Source: CAZTQN01 sp964615765 (GTDB lineage: Bacteria > Planctomycetota > Phycisphaerae > Phycisphaerales > UBA1924). Taken from it: a DNA stretch of 64,000 nt. The stretch is from contig CAZTQN010000017.1 in NCBI GenBank assembly GCA_964615765.1, forward strand, positions 15,421 through 79,420, in the 5' to 3' direction. Within the stretch, counting starts at the first letter, position 1; the number at the start of each line of letters is the position of its first letter. The notes under the pieces are model-generated. The model saw only the letters and a list, made by a program, of their open reading frames with translations. It was not told the origin of the DNA and did no database searches. A program made the translations under genes and the position numbers. Positions 38,031 to 45,878 of the stretch are shown here, in pieces.

Positions 38031-38666
38031 GTGAACAAGAAGCGTGCGAGCAAGAAGGCGGGGCGGGCGGGTGAGGACGCGGATGGGGCTCGCGGCGACG
38101 CGGGCGGGCGGACGACGCGCGGGAAGAAGAAGGGTGCGGTGCGGCCCAGGACGGGCGGGCGGCGTGGGGCGGCGTCGAACCCGGAGGCGGAGGGGACGCG
38201 GCAGGCCTCGGATGAGCGGGCGTATACGGACCCGGACCTGCGCGAGCGCATCAAGGACCGGGTGATGCGCGAGGACAAAGGCGGGAAGGCCGGTCAATGG
38301 AGCGCCCGCAAGGCGCAGTTGTTGGCGCGGGAGTATGAAGAGGCGGGCGGCGGGTATAGCGGGAAGCGGACGGCGGCGCAGAAGCACCTGTCGCAGTGGA
38401 CCAATGAGGACTGGACGACGCGCGACGGTGAGCCGGCGCGGCGGGAGCGCACGAACGGCGGCGGGGAGGAGATGGCAAGGTACCTGCCGCGGGCGGCGTG
38501 GGCGCGGCTGAGCGCCGATGAGCGGGCGGCGACGGACGCCAAGAAGCGGCGCGGATCGCAGCGTGGCGAGCAGTTTGTGAGCAATACGCCGGCGGCGAAG
38601 ACGGCGCGGAAGCGGGCGACGAATCGGACGGGGTCGGGCACGCGGCCAAAGCGCGGGCGGCGCTGA
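38031..38666 (+). CDS. DUF5872-type small basic protein
   Basis: A 211-residue highly basic protein with a GTG start at 38031 preceded by GAAAGG. After a Lys/Arg/Gly-rich, low-complexity N-terminus (about 1-60), residues ~64-200 match the DUF5872 pattern as I remember it: YTDPDLRERIKDRVMREDKGGKAGQWSARKAQLLAREYE, HLSQWTNEDW, MARYLPRAAWARLSADERAATDAKKRRGSQRGEQFVSNT. The function of the domain is unknown. It resembles small nucleic-acid-associated proteins. Divergent from the FAD oxidoreductase gene and followed by the cys-operon leader region. Confidence 0.8.
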   Translation: MNKKRASKKAGRAGEDADGARGDAGGRTTRGKKKGAVRPRTGGRRGAASNPEAEGTRQASDERAYTDPDLRERIKDRVMREDKGGKAGQWSARKAQLLAREYEEAGGGYSGKRTAAQKHLSQWTNEDWTTRDGEPARRERTNGGGEEMARYLPRAAWARLSADERAATDAKKRRGSQRGEQFVSNTPAAKTARKRATNRTGSGTRPKRGRR

Positions 38667-38737
38667 GGGGCGTGCTCGTGTTCACCGGTGAGAGCACCGG
38701 GTCGGCCATTCTCGGACGCACGAACTGGCGAGATGCC

Positions 38738-38765
38738 TTGACAGATCGCCCGCGGGAGGTAGTCT
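38738..38765 (+). promoter_or_regulatory. putative promoter of the cys/siroheme operon leader
   Basis: TTGACA (38738-38743) is followed after 16 bp by TAGTCT (38760-38765), a weak -10 of the TAnnnT type. The expected start site is near 38771-38774, at or just before the leader-peptide ATG, so the leader mRNA could be leaderless or nearly so. If transcription starts further upstream, GGGAGGT at 38754-38760 could act as its ribosome binding site. Confidence 0.5.
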
Positions 38766-38773
38766 TCCGCACC

Positions 38774-38893
38774 ATGCGTACGCACTGTTCTCGCAAAGCC
38801 TCTCGCTGCACGCCCTGCTGCTGCTGTGCGGCGTGTTGCTGTCTCGGCATGACCGAGCGCCGGCCTTGCGAGTGTTGTTGCTCGTGCGTGTGA
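38774..38893 (+). CDS. cysteine-rich leader peptide (39 aa, 14 Cys), candidate attenuator
   Basis: A short ORF from ATG 38774 to TGA 38891-38893. It encodes 39 residues with Cys at 5, 12, 15-18, 21-23, 32, 34-36 and 38 (14 of 39), including runs of four and of three consecutive Cys codons. Nothing else in it suggests a folded protein. An intrinsic terminator (38935-38964) lies 41 nt downstream and the first gene of the sulfate-assimilation operon (cysH) follows. This is the layout of amino-acid attenuators: ribosome stalling at Cys codons when Cys-tRNA is scarce would prevent termination. Cys-rich leaders upstream of cysteine genes are known in actinobacteria; I know of none in planctomycetes. 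The mechanism is inferred. Confidence 0.8.
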   Translation: MRTHCSRKASRCTPCCCCAACCCLGMTERRPCECCCSCV

Positions 38894-38934
38894 GTCGCCC
38901 TGATGGGGCGGCCGACCGCCAAAAGCGACACCTG

Positions 38935-38964
38935 AACCCGCGAGGCTGAGCCCGCGGGTTTTTT
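38935..38964 (+). terminator. intrinsic terminator in the cys-operon leader
   Basis: AACCCGCG (38935-38942) pairs with CGCGGGTT (38953-38960), and GG/CC inside extends the stem with one bulged A. Six T (38959-38964) and further T-rich sequence follow. It lies between the Cys-rich leader ORF and cysH. A second small hairpin (CGCCC-TGATG-GGGCG, 38896-38910) sits between the leader stop and the terminator. Confidence 0.85.
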
Positions 38965-39039
38965 CTTTGCTGTTCTGAGGTTGTGTGCGATCAGCCTGAC
39001 CGGGCTGGCGGGAGCCGCCGACGGGTCGACGGAGATGGT

Positions 39040-39834
39040 GTGCGTCTGCGAGTGCTCAATCACCTGGCGGAAGACGGGCCCCACGGGGGTGGCGGCGCGG
39101 AGAGCGCGGCCGAGCTGCCGTCGTTCGCGGTGGATGTGGCGCCGGAAGAGGTTGCGGCGTGGGCGCTCGAGCGGTTCGGGGACGGGCTGATCGTGACGAC
39201 GGGGTTCGGGATGGAGGGGTGTGTGCTGATCGACATGCTGGTTCGGCTGCGGGCGGCGCAGGGCGCGGGGCTGCGCGTGCACTACCTGGACACGCACTTC
39301 TTGTTTCCGGAAACGCACGACCTGCGGGAGCGGCTGAGCGGGCGGTATCCGGGCGTGGAGTTTGTGAACGCGGGGACGTCGATGACGCCGGAAGAGCAGG
39401 AGTTGACGCACGGAGCGCGGCTGTGGGAGCGCGATCCGGACGCGTGCTGCGCGATCCGCAAGGTTGAGCCGATGCGGCGGCTGCTGAAGGGCGCGCGGGC
39501 GTGGATGACGGGGCTGCGCCAGAGCCAGAGCGAGCAGCGCGCGGGCGTGCGGCACGCGGATTGGGACGCGGGGCACGGGGTGGTGAAGGTCAGCCCGCTG
39601 GCGGCGTGGAGCCGCGAGCAGGTGTGGGCGTACGCGGTGGAGCGCGGCGTGCCGTACAACCCGCTGCACGAGCGCGGGTACCCGAGCATCGGGTGCACGA
39701 ACTGCACGCGGGCGGTGCCGGGCGCGGGCGTGACGGATTACACGCGGGTTGGGCGATGGGCCGGGACGGGGAAGACCGAGTGCGGGCTGCACTTCGACGG
39801 GCGCGCGGTTCGGCGTGCGGGGGATGGTGGATAG
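39040..39834 (+). CDS. cysH: phosphoadenylyl/adenylyl-sulfate reductase
   Basis: CysH reduces activated sulfate to sulfite with thioredoxin. Residues of a ~264-aa product (GTG start at 39040, GGAG 5 nt upstream; the frame opens at 38983): TTGFGMEGCVLIDML, LDTHFLFPETHDL, the C136-C137 pair in DACCAIRKVEPM, C219-x-x-C222 in GCTNC, and C248 in ECGLH, the catalytic Cys. The CC plus CxxC set binds a 4Fe-4S cluster in APS-type reductases. Together with the lack of an APS kinase domain in CysN this favours APS as substrate. First structural gene of the operon, behind the attenuator. Confidence 0.93.
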   Translation: MRLRVLNHLAEDGPHGGGGAESAAELPSFAVDVAPEEVAAWALERFGDGLIVTTGFGMEGCVLIDMLVRLRAAQGAGLRVHYLDTHFLFPETHDLRERLSGRYPGVEFVNAGTSMTPEEQELTHGARLWERDPDACCAIRKVEPMRRLLKGARAWMTGLRQSQSEQRAGVRHADWDAGHGVVKVSPLAAWSREQVWAYAVERGVPYNPLHERGYPSIGCTNCTRAVPGAGVTDYTRVGRWAGTGKTECGLHFDGRAVRRAGDGG

Positions 39835-39837
39835 AGG

Positions 39838-39960
39838 GGAGGGGTTAGAGGTCAGGGGTTAGAGGTCAGGGGTCAGAGACAAGAAGAGAGCCCACCCCCT
39901 GCCCCCTCCATCTGGGAGAGGGAGAAGAGGGAGATCGAAGAGAACCCACCCACTACCCGC
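39838..39960. repeat. repeats between cysH and cysI
   Basis: GGGGTTAGAGGTCAG units lie in tandem (about 39840-39880), followed by a diverged REP-like element CCCTCCATCTGGGAGAGGG flanked by CCCACC blocks. Both are relatives of the repeats at 8650-8863 and in copA. Confidence 0.7.
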
Positions 39961-39997
39961 CTGAGTTTGCGGCGGGGTGAAGAAAGTGAGCGGCGTG

Positions 39998-41743
39998 ATG
40001 AGCGGTGTCAACACGAACGGGCCGGAGAGCGACGTGTCGAAGGTGGAGATCGCCAAGGCGAAGGGGCGGGCGCTGCGCGGCGGGATCGCGGACACGATCG
40101 CGGACGCGGGCAAGGCGTCGTTCGATGAGGATGACAAGCAGTTGCTGAAGTTTCACGGGGTATATCAGCAGGATGACCGCGAGAAGCGGCACGCCGGGGG
40201 CGGCAAGTCGTACTCGATGATGATCCGCCTGACGATCCCGGGCGGGGCGCTGAGCGCCGAGCAGTATCTCGCGCTCGACGAGCTGGCGGACCGGTACGCG
40301 AACGGGACGCTGCGGCTGACGACGCGGCAGAGCATCCAGTATCACGGGGTTCTCAAGGACAATCTCAAGACGACGCTGGCGGAGATCAACCGGGCGCTGT
40401 TGACGACGCTGGCGGCGTGCGGCGACGTGCAGCGGAACGTGATGGCCTCGCCGGCGCCGTTCGCGGATGAGGCGCACCGGGCGGTGCAGGCGATGGCGCG
40501 GGCGCTGGCGAAGGAACTGGCGCCGGCGACGGGCGCGTACCACGAGATCTGGCTGGACGGGGAGAAAGTCGAGTTCGAGGAGAAGGGGAAGGAGGAGCCG
40601 TTCTATGGGGAGCGGTACCTGCCGCGGAAGTTCAAGACGGGCGTGGCGCTCGACATTGACAACAGCGTGGACATCTTCGCGTACGACTGCGGGCTGATCG
40701 CGGTGACGGAGGGTGGGCGCGTGCGCGGGTACAACCTGGTGGCGGGGGGCGGGCTGGGGATGACGCACAACAAGCCGGACACGATCGCGCGGATGGCGAG
40801 CGTGCTGGGGTTTGTTGAGCCGGAGCACGGGGTTGAGGCGGTCAAGACGGTGGCGGCGATCTTCCGGGACCATGGGGATCGGTCGAACCGGCGGCACGCG
40901 CGGCTGAAGTATCTGCTGGAGGCGTGGGGTGTTGAGCGGTTTGTTGAGGAGATGCATGCGCGGGTGGCGTGGCGGCTGAAGCCGGCGGCGAAGACGCAGC
41001 CGCCACGGCAACTGGATCACCTCGGGCTGCACGCGCAGGGGGACGGGAAGTGGTTCTACGGCGTGTTCATCGCCAACGGGCGGATCGTGGACAAGGGGAG
41101 CGTGCGGTATCGGACGGCGCTGCGCGAGATCGCGGCGCATGTGCGGCCGGGGATTCGGCTGACGCCGATGCAGAGCGTGCTGCTGACGGATCTTGATGAA
41201 GCGGGCGTGGGCGCGGTGCGGGAGATTCTGCGGGCGCACGGGGTGAGCGCGGTGGAGGAGTTGTCGCACGTCAAGCGGTGGTCGATGGCGTGCCCGGCGC
41301 TGCCGACGTGCGGGCTGGCGCTAGCGGACGCGGAACGGCAGTTGCCGGACGTGCTGGACGAACTGGAGCGCGACTTCAAGGCGCTGGGGATTGATGATGT
41401 GGCGCTGACGATTCGGATGACGGGGTGTCCGAACGGGTGCGCCCGGCCGTACAACGCGGACATCGGGCTGGTGGGGCGAAAGCCGGGCGTGTACCACGTG
41501 TTCGTGGGCGGCGGGCTGGGGGGCGATCGGCTGGCGGATTTGTTTGCGGCGGACGTGGCGGTCGCGGAGATCGGCGCGACGCTGCGGCCGCTGCTGGAGC
41601 GGTTCAAGCGCGAGCGCGGCGCTGGGGAGAGCGTGTCGGATTTCTACCGGCGGATCACGGGGCGGACGGAGCGGCGCGTGGTACTGACGGGGAAGGAGAC
41701 GCCGACGGCGGCGCTGGTGAGCTTGACGGTGTCGGGGAAGTGA
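39998..41743 (+). CDS. cysI: assimilatory sulfite reductase, siroheme/4Fe-4S subunit
   Basis: Reduces sulfite to sulfide with six electrons at a coupled siroheme-4Fe-4S centre. From the ATG at 39998 the product has 581 residues; a GTG at 39977 is an alternative. The four cluster Cys are C432 and C438 (ACPALPTCGLA) and C477 and C481 (RMTGCPNGCARP), the same spacing as E. coli CysI. LRLTTRQSIQYHGVLK and the parallel second repeat form the duplicated sulfite-reductase fold. No flavoprotein subunit (CysJ) follows, so electrons probably come from ferredoxin or another donor. The stop overlaps the hemA ATG (TGATG). Confidence 0.95.
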   Translation: MSGVNTNGPESDVSKVEIAKAKGRALRGGIADTIADAGKASFDEDDKQLLKFHGVYQQDDREKRHAGGGKSYSMMIRLTIPGGALSAEQYLALDELADRYANGTLRLTTRQSIQYHGVLKDNLKTTLAEINRALLTTLAACGDVQRNVMASPAPFADEAHRAVQAMARALAKELAPATGAYHEIWLDGEKVEFEEKGKEEPFYGERYLPRKFKTGVALDIDNSVDIFAYDCGLIAVTEGGRVRGYNLVAGGGLGMTHNKPDTIARMASVLGFVEPEHGVEAVKTVAAIFRDHGDRSNRRHARLKYLLEAWGVERFVEEMHARVAWRLKPAAKTQPPRQLDHLGLHAQGDGKWFYGVFIANGRIVDKGSVRYRTALREIAAHVRPGIRLTPMQSVLLTDLDEAGVGAVREILRAHGVSAVEELSHVKRWSMACPALPTCGLALADAERQLPDVLDELERDFKALGIDDVALTIRMTGCPNGCARPYNADIGLVGRKPGVYHVFVGGGLGGDRLADLFAADVAVAEIGATLRPLLERFKRERGAGESVSDFYRRITGRTERRVVLTGKETPTAALVSLTVSGK

Positions 41744-42801
41744 TGCGCATGACGACGACGCTTGTGCAACTCGGCGTGACGGACCCGGCGGTTGTCGGGA
41801 GTGCGCGGCGTCGCGCGGGGGGCGATGACGCGCTCATTGCGGCGGCGGTGAACGCCGGGCGCGAGGTTGGCGTGAGCGCGGCGGTGCTGTCGACGTGCGA
41901 ACGGTTCGAGGTGTATGGGCTCGGCGAGGATGCGCAGGTTGCGGCGCTGGCGGGGCGGTGTGCGGACCTGTTGGCCGCGGACGGGGCGATGCGGCGACGG
42001 ATCGGGCCGGCGGCGGTGCACCATCTGTTTGCGGTGGCGGCGGGGCTTGAGTCGCGGTTCGTGGGCGAGGAGCACATTCAGGGGCAGGTGTCGCGCAGCC
42101 GCGTGGCGGAGACGGAGGCGCCGGAGCGGGACGCGGTGCTGGCGCGGCTGGTGCAGGCGTCGGTTGCGAGTGCGCGGCGGGTGCGTGCGGCGAGCGGGCT
42201 GGCGCACCTTGGCGGCGGGTGTGTGGACGCGGTGGTGATGCGCGTGCGGGCGGAGCGCCTGCGGCGCGGCGCGGCGGGCGTGCGCGTGGCGCTGCTCGGG
42301 AGCGGGGCGCTGGCGCGGGAGATCGCCGGGCGCCTCTTGGCGGATGGTGTTGGCGGCGTGACGGTGATGGCGCGGCATCCGGAGCGGGCGGCGGAGGCGC
42401 TGGGCGTGCATGCGGCGGCGGGAGCGGTGTTGGTGCGGGGGCTGGATGCGAAGCGCGCGGTGCTTGACGAGGCGGACGTAATCATCGCGGCGACGAGTTC
42501 GCCGACGTTCCTGATTGACGCGGCGGATGTCGCCGCGAGCGACGCGGGCGCGGCGACCACGCGGGTGATGATGGATCTGGGCGTGCCGTCGAACATCGAT
42601 CCGGCGGTCGCGGGGATGAGCGGGGTGACGCTCGTGACGCTGAGCGCGCTGATGCCCGCGGACGCGGGTGTGGACGCGATCGTGTCGCGAGCGCGGGAGC
42701 AGGCGGCGCAGGCGGCGGAGCGGTGGTCGCGGCGGTGGCTTGTCGGCGTGGAGGTTGATGCGGCGCGTGCGGGCCCGGCGGGCCGGAGCGGTGTGGCATG
42801 A
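41743..42801 (+). CDS. hemA: glutamyl-tRNA reductase (short form)
   Basis: HemA reduces Glu-tRNA to glutamate-1-semialdehyde, the first step of tetrapyrrole synthesis. Residues: the catalytic Cys is C52 in LSTCERFEVYG, SRFVGEEHIQGQV corresponds to the GEDEILGQV block, and VALLGSGALAREIAGRLL is the NADPH-binding strand. The 352-residue length is short for HemA (usually 400-430), and the C-terminal helical dimerisation domain appears reduced. The ATG at 41743 overlaps the cysI stop. Its stop overlaps the next start by 4 nt. It should feed siroheme synthesis for CysI. Confidence 0.88.
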   Translation: MRMTTTLVQLGVTDPAVVGSARRRAGGDDALIAAAVNAGREVGVSAAVLSTCERFEVYGLGEDAQVAALAGRCADLLAADGAMRRRIGPAAVHHLFAVAAGLESRFVGEEHIQGQVSRSRVAETEAPERDAVLARLVQASVASARRVRAASGLAHLGGGCVDAVVMRVRAERLRRGAAGVRVALLGSGALAREIAGRLLADGVGGVTVMARHPERAAEALGVHAAAGAVLVRGLDAKRAVLDEADVIIAATSSPTFLIDAADVAASDAGAATTRVMMDLGVPSNIDPAVAGMSGVTLVTLSALMPADAGVDAIVSRAREQAAQAAERWSRRWLVGVEVDAARAGPAGRSGVA

Positions 42802-45800
42802 GTGACGTAAGCGGCATGAGCAATCGGGGAACGCTCATCCTGGCGGCGCACGGCGCGGGCGATGGCTCGGCGGCGAACAGCGCGGTGCTCGCGCTCGCGG
42901 AGTCGCTGGCGGCGGCGCGGCGCGATCTGCGGGTGGTCACGGCGTTCAGGATGGGGACGCCCGAGCTTGGCGCGGTGCTCGGTGCGGCGGGGCGGGACGG
43001 AGCGCGGGCGTGGGTGCTGCCGGTGATGACGAGCGACGGGTACTTCGCGGGGGAGTTCCTGCGCGGGCTGGCGGGGGATCGGGCCGTGGTGCTGCCGCCG
43101 ATCGGCGTCGATGCGCGGGTCACGGCGATGTGCGTTGATCTCGTGCGCGAGCGGCTGGCGGTGGAAGGGCTCGCGGGCGCGGCGGTGCGCGTGCTGGTGG
43201 TTGGGCACGGGACGCGGCGGTCGGCGTCGAGCGGGGCGGCGACGGAGGCGCTGGCGCGAGCGATCGCAGCGGCGACGGGCGCCGCGGCGCAGGCGGCGTT
43301 TCTGGATCAGGACCCGCTGCTGGAAGATGTAGCGCCGACGCTGGGGGATGCGGATGTGCTGGTAGTGCCGTTCCTGCTGGGCGGGGGCGGGCATCACTTG
43401 CAGGACATTCCGGAGCGGCTGGCGCGCGCGGAGCGGGCGCGGGTGCGGGTGTTGCCGGCGCTGGCGGATGTGCCGACGTTTGCGGAGACGGTGCGGGTGA
43501 TCGTGGATGATGCGGTTGGGCGGCCGCGGGTTCGGCTCGGGACGCGGGGGAGCCGGCTGGCCCTGTGGCAGGCGCACACGGCGGCGGCGGCACTGCGGAA
43601 GATCGGGGCGGAGGTTGAGGTGGTGGTGCTGGGGACGCGCGGCGATGCGGACCAGCGCACGCCGCTGGACGCGTTCGCGACCGATGGGCCGTTCACGGAT
43701 GATCTTGAGAGCGCGCTGCAGCGCGGCGAGATCGACGCGGCGGTGCATAGTTTGAAGGACTTGCCGCTGACGCTGGGCGCGGGGACAACGGTGGCGGCGG
43801 TGCTGGCGCGTGGGGCGGTGGAGGATGTGCTGGTGTCGCGCGATGGGCGAACGCTGCGCGAACTGCCGCGTGGGGCACGGGTGGGGACGTGCAGCGCGCG
43901 GCGTGCGGCGCAGGTGCGGCGTGTGCGGCCGGATGTGGTGATCGAGCCGATCCGCGGGACTGTTGAGCGGCGGCTGGCGCAGGTGGATGACGGATCGTTC
44001 GACGCGACGGTGCTGGCGCTCGCGGGGCTGGCGCGGCTTGGGCTCGCGGGGCGCGCGGCGGAGGTGTTCCCGCTGGACGTGATGATGCCGGAGGCGGGGC
44101 AGGGGGCGATCGCCGTGCAGACGCGGGAGACGGGCGCGGCGGCGGACATGGTGGCGCTGATCGACGATGACGCGACGCGGCACGCGGTGGAAGAAGAGCG
44201 GCGCGCGACGGCGATGCTCGAGCCACGCACGGGCCTGATTCCGAGCGCGGTGTGGCGCGATGGCGTGCTGCATGTGCGCGTGCTTTCGGGCGATGGGCGG
44301 CTGTTGAGTGATGGACGCGGGGCGACGGCGGAGGAGGCGGTGGAGGATCTCGCGTCGCGTGGGCGCGTGTGGCTGGTTGGCGCTGGGCCGGGGGATGCGG
44401 GGCTGATCACGGTCAAGGGGTTGGAACTGCTGCGGGCGGCGGATGTGGTGGTGACGGATCGGCAGGCGGGGCCGGCGCTGCTGGAGCAGGCGCGCGGGGA
44501 CGCGGAGATCATCGACGCGGGCAAGGCGCCGGGGCGGCACACGCTGACGCAGGAGGAGATCAACGCGGTGCTCGTGCGGCGGGCGCGGGCGGGGCTGCGG
44601 GTGGTGCGGCTCAAGGGCGGGGACCCGTTCATCTATGGGCGCGGGTGGGAGGAACTGGAGCACTGCCGCGGTGCCGGCGTGTGGTGCGCGGTGGTGCCGG
44701 GGGTGACGAGCGCGATCGCGGCGGCAGCGGCGGCGGAGGTTCCGGTGACGGCGCGGGGGATCGCGCGGACGCTGGCGATCGTCACGCCGCAGTCGGAGAG
44801 CGGGGCGCCGACGCGGGCGCTGGACTATGCGGCGCTGGCGCGGATGGACACCGTGTCGGTGCTGATGGGACGGGCGATGCTGGGGGAGATCGCCGACGGC
44901 CTGATTCACGCGGGGCGCGACGCGGAGACGCCGGTGGTGGTGGTGCAGCAGGGCACGCTGCCGGAACAGCGCGTGGTGCGCGGGACGCTGGCGACGATCA
45001 CGCGCGTCGCGGATGAGCAGGGCATTGCGGCACCGGCGACGGTGGTGATCGGAACGGTGGCGGGGCTGAGCGCGGCGGGGCCGGGGGCGAGCGCAGGGGG
45101 CGGGCCCCTGGCGGGGAAGCGCGTGGTGGTGACGCGGCCGCGGTCGGCGTCGGCGGGGCTCATCGCGCAGCTGCGCGAGCTTGGGGCGGAGGTCATCGAT
45201 TGCCCGCTGATCCGGATCGTGTATACGCGTGGGCAGGATGCTGAAGTGCTGCGGCGCCGGCATGACTGGACGGTGTTCACGTCGCTGCACGGCGTGCGCG
45301 GGTGGTTCGAGGCGGTGCGGTCGATGGGGCTGGATGCGCGCGTGCTGGGATCGACGCGCTTGGCGGCGGTTGGGCCGAAGACGGCGGAGGCGCTCGGCGC
45401 GATCGGGCTGGCGCCGGATGTGGTGCCCGAGGAGCATCGGGCGGCGGCGCTGGTGCGCGAGATCGGGCAGGGGGCGCGGGCCGCGGGGCAGACGGTGCTG
45501 TTCCCGTGCGGGACGCTGGCGCGGGATGAGCTGCGGGCCGGGCTGGCCGCGTGCGGGATGATCGTTCACGCGCCGACGGTGTACGACACACTGCACGAGC
45601 CGGTGACGGACTGGGCGCGGGCGAGCATCACGCGCGGCGTCGACGCGTGGCTGTTCTACTGCCCGTCGGGCGTTGCGAGCGCGGCGGCGGCGGGGCTGCA
45701 ACCCGGCGCGACGGACGGGGCTGCGGTGGTGTGCGTGGGGCCGACAACGGCGCGGGCGGCGGCAGAGGCCGGGTTTGAACGCGTGCACGCGGCCCGCGTG

Positions 45801-45878
45801 CATTCGGATGATGGCGTGCTTGAAGAACTGCGGCGCGTGCTGAGCACCGCGCCGGTGCTGGACGAGGTGAACGCATGA
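42798..45878 (+). CDS. four-domain tetrapyrrole fusion: CbiX/SirB - HemC - CobA (SUMT) - HemD
   Basis: A 1026-residue protein carrying four pathway enzymes. Residues ~10-240: CbiX/SirB-type chelatase (LILAAHGAGD, VVGHGTRRS, GGGGHHLQDIP). Residues ~244-520: porphobilinogen deaminase (RLGTRGSRLALWQAH, HSLKDLP with K320-D321, CSARRAAQVRR, IRGTVERRL), but the Cys that carries the dipyrromethane cofactor is missing at LEPRTGLIP (~475-482). Residues ~523-770: uroporphyrinogen III methyltransferase (VWLVGAGPGDAGLITVKG, RLKGGDPFIYGRG, VVPGVTSAIAAAA). Residues ~774-1015: uroporphyrinogen III synthase (VVVTRPRSASAGLI, DWTVFTSLHGVRGWFEA). Overlaps hemA and hemB by 4 nt each. Confidence 0.93.
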   Translation: MSDVSGMSNRGTLILAAHGAGDGSAANSAVLALAESLAAARRDLRVVTAFRMGTPELGAVLGAAGRDGARAWVLPVMTSDGYFAGEFLRGLAGDRAVVLPPIGVDARVTAMCVDLVRERLAVEGLAGAAVRVLVVGHGTRRSASSGAATEALARAIAAATGAAAQAAFLDQDPLLEDVAPTLGDADVLVVPFLLGGGGHHLQDIPERLARAERARVRVLPALADVPTFAETVRVIVDDAVGRPRVRLGTRGSRLALWQAHTAAAALRKIGAEVEVVVLGTRGDADQRTPLDAFATDGPFTDDLESALQRGEIDAAVHSLKDLPLTLGAGTTVAAVLARGAVEDVLVSRDGRTLRELPRGARVGTCSARRAAQVRRVRPDVVIEPIRGTVERRLAQVDDGSFDATVLALAGLARLGLAGRAAEVFPLDVMMPEAGQGAIAVQTRETGAAADMVALIDDDATRHAVEEERRATAMLEPRTGLIPSAVWRDGVLHVRVLSGDGRLLSDGRGATAEEAVEDLASRGRVWLVGAGPGDAGLITVKGLELLRAADVVVTDRQAGPALLEQARGDAEIIDAGKAPGRHTLTQEEINAVLVRRARAGLRVVRLKGGDPFIYGRGWEELEHCRGAGVWCAVVPGVTSAIAAAAAAEVPVTARGIARTLAIVTPQSESGAPTRALDYAALARMDTVSVLMGRAMLGEIADGLIHAGRDAETPVVVVQQGTLPEQRVVRGTLATITRVADEQGIAAPATVVIGTVAGLSAAGPGASAGGGPLAGKRVVVTRPRSASAGLIAQLRELGAEVIDCPLIRIVYTRGQDAEVLRRRHDWTVFTSLHGVRGWFEAVRSMGLDARVLGSTRLAAVGPKTAEALGAIGLAPDVVPEEHRAAALVREIGQGARAAGQTVLFPCGTLARDELRAGLAACGMIVHAPTVYDTLHEPVTDWARASITRGVDAWLFYCPSGVASAAAAGLQPGATDGAAVVCVGPTTARAAAEAGFERVHAARVHSDDGVLEELRRVLSTAPVLDEVNA

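Noticed and set aside
38672..38773. Longer version of the Cys-rich leader ORF
   Set aside because: The frame is open to 38672, but the proposed promoter lies inside the extension and the ATG at 38774 is the first ATG close to the Cys-rich part.
42078..45803. 1241-residue minus-strand open frame opposite the tetrapyrrole fusion
   Set aside because: Arg/His/Pro-rich sequence without domains; it is the shadow of the CbiX-HemC-CobA-HemD gene.
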